The translations under genes and the position numbers were made by a program. Positions 28,829 through 31,944 of a stretch of 31,944 nucleotides of DNA are shown piece by piece. This DNA comes from Chara braunii (Eukaryota > Streptophyta > Charophyceae > Charales > Characeae): positions 2,155,905 to 2,187,848 of the forward strand of contig BFEA01000163.1 of assembly GCA_003427395.1 (NCBI GenBank). Reading direction: 5' to 3'. The notes beneath the pieces are model-generated. The model had not been told where the DNA came from. It worked only from the letters and a program-made list of their open reading frames with translations, and searched no databases. How positions within the stretch are numbered: position 1 is the first letter of the stretch; the number at the start of each line of letters is the position of its first letter.

Positions 28829-31051
28829 GTGTACCTCGATGACAAACTTATCTTTAGTAGGACTGTCGAGGAGCACGTGGCTTATTTGGACAAAGTCCTC
28901 AGTCTCCTTCGACAACACAAGTTCAAGATAAACGGGGAGAAGTGTGAGTTTGGCCCCACCCGTACCTTGTACTTGGGTCATGAGATTTCCGCGGATGATA
29001 TGAAGCCCGATGACGCGAAGGTGGCGAGCATTCGTGGCTGGCCGCGTCCTCAGTCTGTGACTGAGATGAGGTCTTTCTTAGGGATGACCGGCTACTATCA
29101 CAATTTCGTGAAGAACTATAGCATAGTTGCTGCCCCTTTGACTGACCTGACTCGCCTTGACATCCCATGGGAGTGGACAGACAGGTGTGAGGCTGCTATT
29201 AGACAATTGAAGCATGCGTTGACACACCATGAGGTCTTGAAACTTCCTGATCGTGACAAATCTTTCGTAGTAACTACGAATGCTAGCCAATATGGCATAG
29301 GCGCCGTACTTGCGCAGCAGGAGGGGAAAAAGTTCAGGCCGGTAGAGTACATGTCCAAAAAGATGCCCTCTCAGAAGTTGACTAAGTCCACCTATGAGAA
29401 GGAGCTCTATGCGATCTACAAGGCACTCACCCATTGGAGGCACTATCTCCTTGGGAGGTTCTTCTACGTCAGGGCTGATCACCAGACCCTGAAGTGGATG
29501 AGAACCCAACCTGTGCTCTCCGACGCTCTGAACCATTGGATGATTGAAGTCATAGAGCAATATGACTTTGAGCCCCAGTACATCAAGGGCGAGTGCAACA
29601 AGGTTGCTGATGCACTGTCGCGTAGGCCTGACTTCTCCGGTGCGCTGATCACTGAGTTTGGGCTTGCGGACGATGTTACTCAGTCTATGGTGGAAGCCTA
29701 TCGCGAGGATCAGTTCATGTCTGAGATCATTCGCAGACTCGAGGCGAAGGATAAAATCACTTCTGCTGAGTCTGAGTTGGTCAACGGCTTGCTGTTCCTT
29801 GAGAACGAAGGGAATAAACGTTTGTGTGTGCCGAATAGGGAGTCTTTGCGTAGTTTATTTCTAGGCGAGTGTCACGATGCCACCGGACATTTTGGCTTCA
29901 AGAAGACTGCAGCCAATCTGCTGCAGCAGTTCTGGTGGCCCACGATGTTGAGAGATGCCAAGCTGTACGTGGAGACTTGTCAGGTCTGTCAAAGAGACAA
30001 GCCCCGTACACAGGCCCCTCTTGGGCTCCTCAAGCCCCTTCCGATTCCGGAAAGGCCCGGGGAGAGCCTGTCTATGGATTTCATGGACACGCTGGTCACC
30101 AGCAAGAGTGGAATGAGACACATCTTTGTTATCGTGGATAGGTTTAGTAAGTACGCTAGGTTAGTTGCAATGCCGGAGACAGCGAAGATCGAGTATGTGA
30201 TTAGACTCTTCAAAGAGAACTGGGTCAGAGACTTTGGGCTCCCAAAGTCTATTGTTAGTGACAGGGATGTCCGATTCACAAGTGAGTTGTGGAAAGCTGC
30301 AGCTGCAGAACAGGGAACACAGCTGCAGATAACTTCTGGAAACCATCCCGAGGCCAATGGCCAAGCAGAGCAACTCAATCGCGCTGTTCAACACCTGTTG
30401 CGGCATTACATCAAGCCCAATCAGGTGAACTGGGATGAGAAACTTGCTCTCATCGCCAGCCTGTATAACAATGCTGTGCACAGCGCAACTGGAGTGAGTC
30501 CTAATAGTCTGCTACTGACTTTCAAGCCCAGACTGCCCGTAGACTTTCTGCTACCTGACAATCAGTCAGCTGCTCCACCCGGCACCCTTGACTTTGCCTA
30601 TCGCTATGAACAACGGATGCAGCAGGCAGTAGAACAGATGCATAAGGCACAGGCGGCAATGATAGAAACTGAGAACAAGCACCGCCGTCCTTCTTCATTT
30701 CAGGTAGGAGACAGAGTCTACGTAAAATCCTCAGAACTGGGACAGGAGCAGGGGATCTCCCGGAAGCTCATGCCACAGTACATTGGACCATGGGAGGTTC
30801 TAGATGTTGTTGGGGAAGATCTGGATGGGCCATCCTATGTCATTCGGATCCCTGGTCATCTCCGCACTTACCCTGTCTTTCACGCCTCCAAGCTTGCACC
30901 ATTCAGAGAAACTGACCAGTTTCCCTCTCGTCGATCTATGCTGCCCCCAACCATGGATGGAGAGGTTGACATCAACGACATTGTTGACCACAGGGAGATG
31001 CCAGTTCCAAGACCAACAGGCAGAGGACGTCCTCCGAAAGCGAAGCTCTAG
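28829..31051 (+). pseudogene. pol: Gypsy-2 copy B pol: RT end, RNase H and integrase (740-codon open frame)
   Basis: A long uninterrupted frame. It begins inside RT with YLDDKLIFS (residues 2-10, catalytic DD) and LGHEISADDMKPD, then RSFLGMTGYYHNFV. RNase H follows with TTNASQYGIGAVL, where the first catalytic Asp is Asn (codon 29279-29281), then EKELYAIYKALTHWRHYL and VADALSRRPDF. Integrase has an intact HHCC finger (H..TGHFGF...CQVCQRDK, near residues 348-392) and a DDE triad at about D417, D478 and E514. A GPWEVLDVVG...FHASKL module lies near 652-690. The codon at 28829 is GTG and not a real start. TAG at 31049-31051 stops the frame inside the chromodomain region. Confidence 0.93.
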
Positions 31052-31130
31052 TATCGAGTTCGGTTCAGACATCACACTGATCCAAAGGAGGACAGATGGT
31101 TCACAAGGGAGGAACTGATGCAGACCGCCC
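30961..31130 (+). pseudogene. pol: Gypsy-2 copy B chromodomain-like tail, split by a stop
   Basis: In the integrase frame, EVDINDIVDHREMPV precedes a basic GRGRPPKAKL stretch. TAG (31049-31051) interrupts it. The same frame then reads YRVRFRHHTDPKEDRWFTRE and ELMQTAPQV. The spacing (EV.DIVDHR... then YRVRF...DRWFTREEL) resembles a chromodomain with an insertion between the first two strands. The frame stays open into the LTR to 31315. Confidence 0.7.
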
Positions 31131-31221
31131 CACAGGTAGGTCGCTCACTACGAGAAGTCTCTACGGAAAGGAAAGTGCCAGATTATCGAAGATTGAACTT
31201 CTCAGAGGACTATCGAAGTAT

Positions 31222-31232
31222 GCAGGAGGGAA
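31222..31232 (+). promoter_or_regulatory. Polypurine tract of Gypsy-2 copy B
   Basis: GCAGGAGGGAA directly before the 3' LTR start TGCGAGG. It fixes the LTR boundary. Confidence 0.8.
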
Positions 31233-31944
31233 TGCGAGGCATACGGCCTCGACATGCACTACAGGGCCTATTTTTCACACTGTCGGCCGCCCTAAGTGAA
31301 GGCAGGCACGACTGAGGCCCTACAGACCATTTTGGGGTCACCACGCAACTGAGGAAATTCAGGCAGTTGCGCAGCGCCAGTTGGTTGGAAGCGCCCAGGC
31401 CCAGGCTGCCTTCCATTGCATGAAACTGAGGCACGCCCTGGGCCGGATACACAAAGTGGACCGAACAAAGGCTGTGGGTCTGTTACTTCGGACTGAGGCT
31501 CAGCCTCGTGGGGTCTACCGGAAGCTTCCGGTACAGGGCCCAGCACCTCCCTCAGGCACGCAGCAGCAGGCCACTTCGATATAGGGAAGGGCCTGCCTCC
31601 GCATTGGACATTTGGGCACTGGCTGCTTTGCGCACAAGCGCTGCTGTGCTATCGCCTGCCAGGCTCACGCGCTCACGGGCGAGCTGGAAGGAGAAGGCAG
31701 CCATAGCCAAGCAGCGCTGCTGTATGCTGGATGGGGCGCATGGTGGTCCTTGGGTGCAAGTGGCATCTGTGAGTTGGGGAACGAGGTTGTGAGTGATACG
31801 AGAGCCATACCTGGTGCTTGAAGCGTGCTGCATTGGCCGAGATCTGCTCGTACTTCGGGGAGCTGTTGAAGTCATCATCGGCATTGTAGAGTAGGCTAGA
31901 TAGGATCTGCCATCTGTAGTCTGGGCGTCGAGCGCCAGATAGGA
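31233..31944 (+). repeat. Gypsy-2 copy B 3' LTR, cut by window end
   Basis: Matches 23374-24118 of the 5' LTR, so about 185 more bases should lie beyond the window. It lacks about 34 bases present in the 5' LTR near 23612-23645. Scattered base changes against the 5' LTR show the insertion is not recent. Confidence 0.92.

Larger units (their letters stand above)
23374..31944 (+). mobile_element. Gypsy-2 copy B: nearly full-length Ty3/gypsy element with chromodomain
   Basis: Order on the plus strand: 5' LTR (23374-24303), primer site (24307-24318), leader, gag (25565-27575), protease, RT, RNase H, integrase and chromodomain (27578 to about 31130), polypurine tract (31222-31232), and 3' LTR from 31233 to the window end. 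Much of pol is open (740 codons from 28829). However, gag has frameshifts and stops, pol has a frameshift on each side of RT, and three catalytic residues are changed, so it is not autonomous. It belongs to a different family from Gypsy-1, with unrelated LTRs and gag N-terminus. Confidence 0.94.

Noticed and set aside
28829-28831. GTG at 28829 as a start codon of a separate integrase gene
   Set aside because: It is the codon before YLDD inside RT. The open frame begins there only because of an upstream one-base deletion.
1-31944. CRISPR arrays, operons, ribosomal RNA genes
   Set aside because: No spaced short repeats of that kind and no rRNA sequence recognised; the content is eukaryotic transposon sequence.

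Overview
This window is nuclear DNA from a plant-lineage eukaryote. It is almost entirely nested, decaying transposable elements, and I found no convincing host gene. The element types (Ty3/gypsy elements with initiator-Met-tRNA primer sites and chromodomain tails, plant-type LINEs with a C-terminal zinc finger, a hAT transposon) fit the green lineage. The gag and LINE protein style reminds me of a charophyte such as Chara; that is an inference from memory, not something tested here.

Layout. (1) 1-47 is an AG microsatellite. (2) 405-1641 and 10114 to about 10310 are two halves of one minus-strand LINE (LINE-A), split by (3) a full-length minus-strand Ty3/gypsy element, Gypsy-1 (1642-10113). 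Gypsy-1 has LTRs at 1655-2852 and 9026-10113, a primer site, a polypurine tract, gag, protease, RT-RNase H, integrase and chromodomain, and a 5-bp target duplication. (4) 10311-12176 holds no recognised gene. (5) 12177-12300 is a LINE 3'-tail fragment. (6) 12418 to about 15450 is the 5' part of a second Ty3/gypsy family on the plus strand (Gypsy-2 copy A: LTR, primer site, leader, broken gag). (7) About 15796-22070 is a plus-strand LINE (LINE-B: endonuclease, RT, zinc finger, 3' UTR), interrupted by (8) a hAT-type DNA transposon (18989-20597) with an 8-bp target duplication and a 749-base assembly gap inside it. (9) 22086-23373 has no recognised gene. (10) 23374-31944 is a nearly complete plus-strand Gypsy-2 (copy B) whose 3' LTR runs off the window.

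How the parts work together. In each gypsy element gag forms the particle, and the protease, RT, RNase H and integrase of pol copy and insert the element. The most interesting signal is at the gag-pol border. In both gypsy families the heptamer G GGA AAC lies in gag phase just before the gag stop, and the protease frame is the -1 frame. This looks like a programmed -1 ribosomal frameshift site shared by two otherwise different families. All copies carry frameshifts, stops or catalytic substitutions, so none looks autonomous now.
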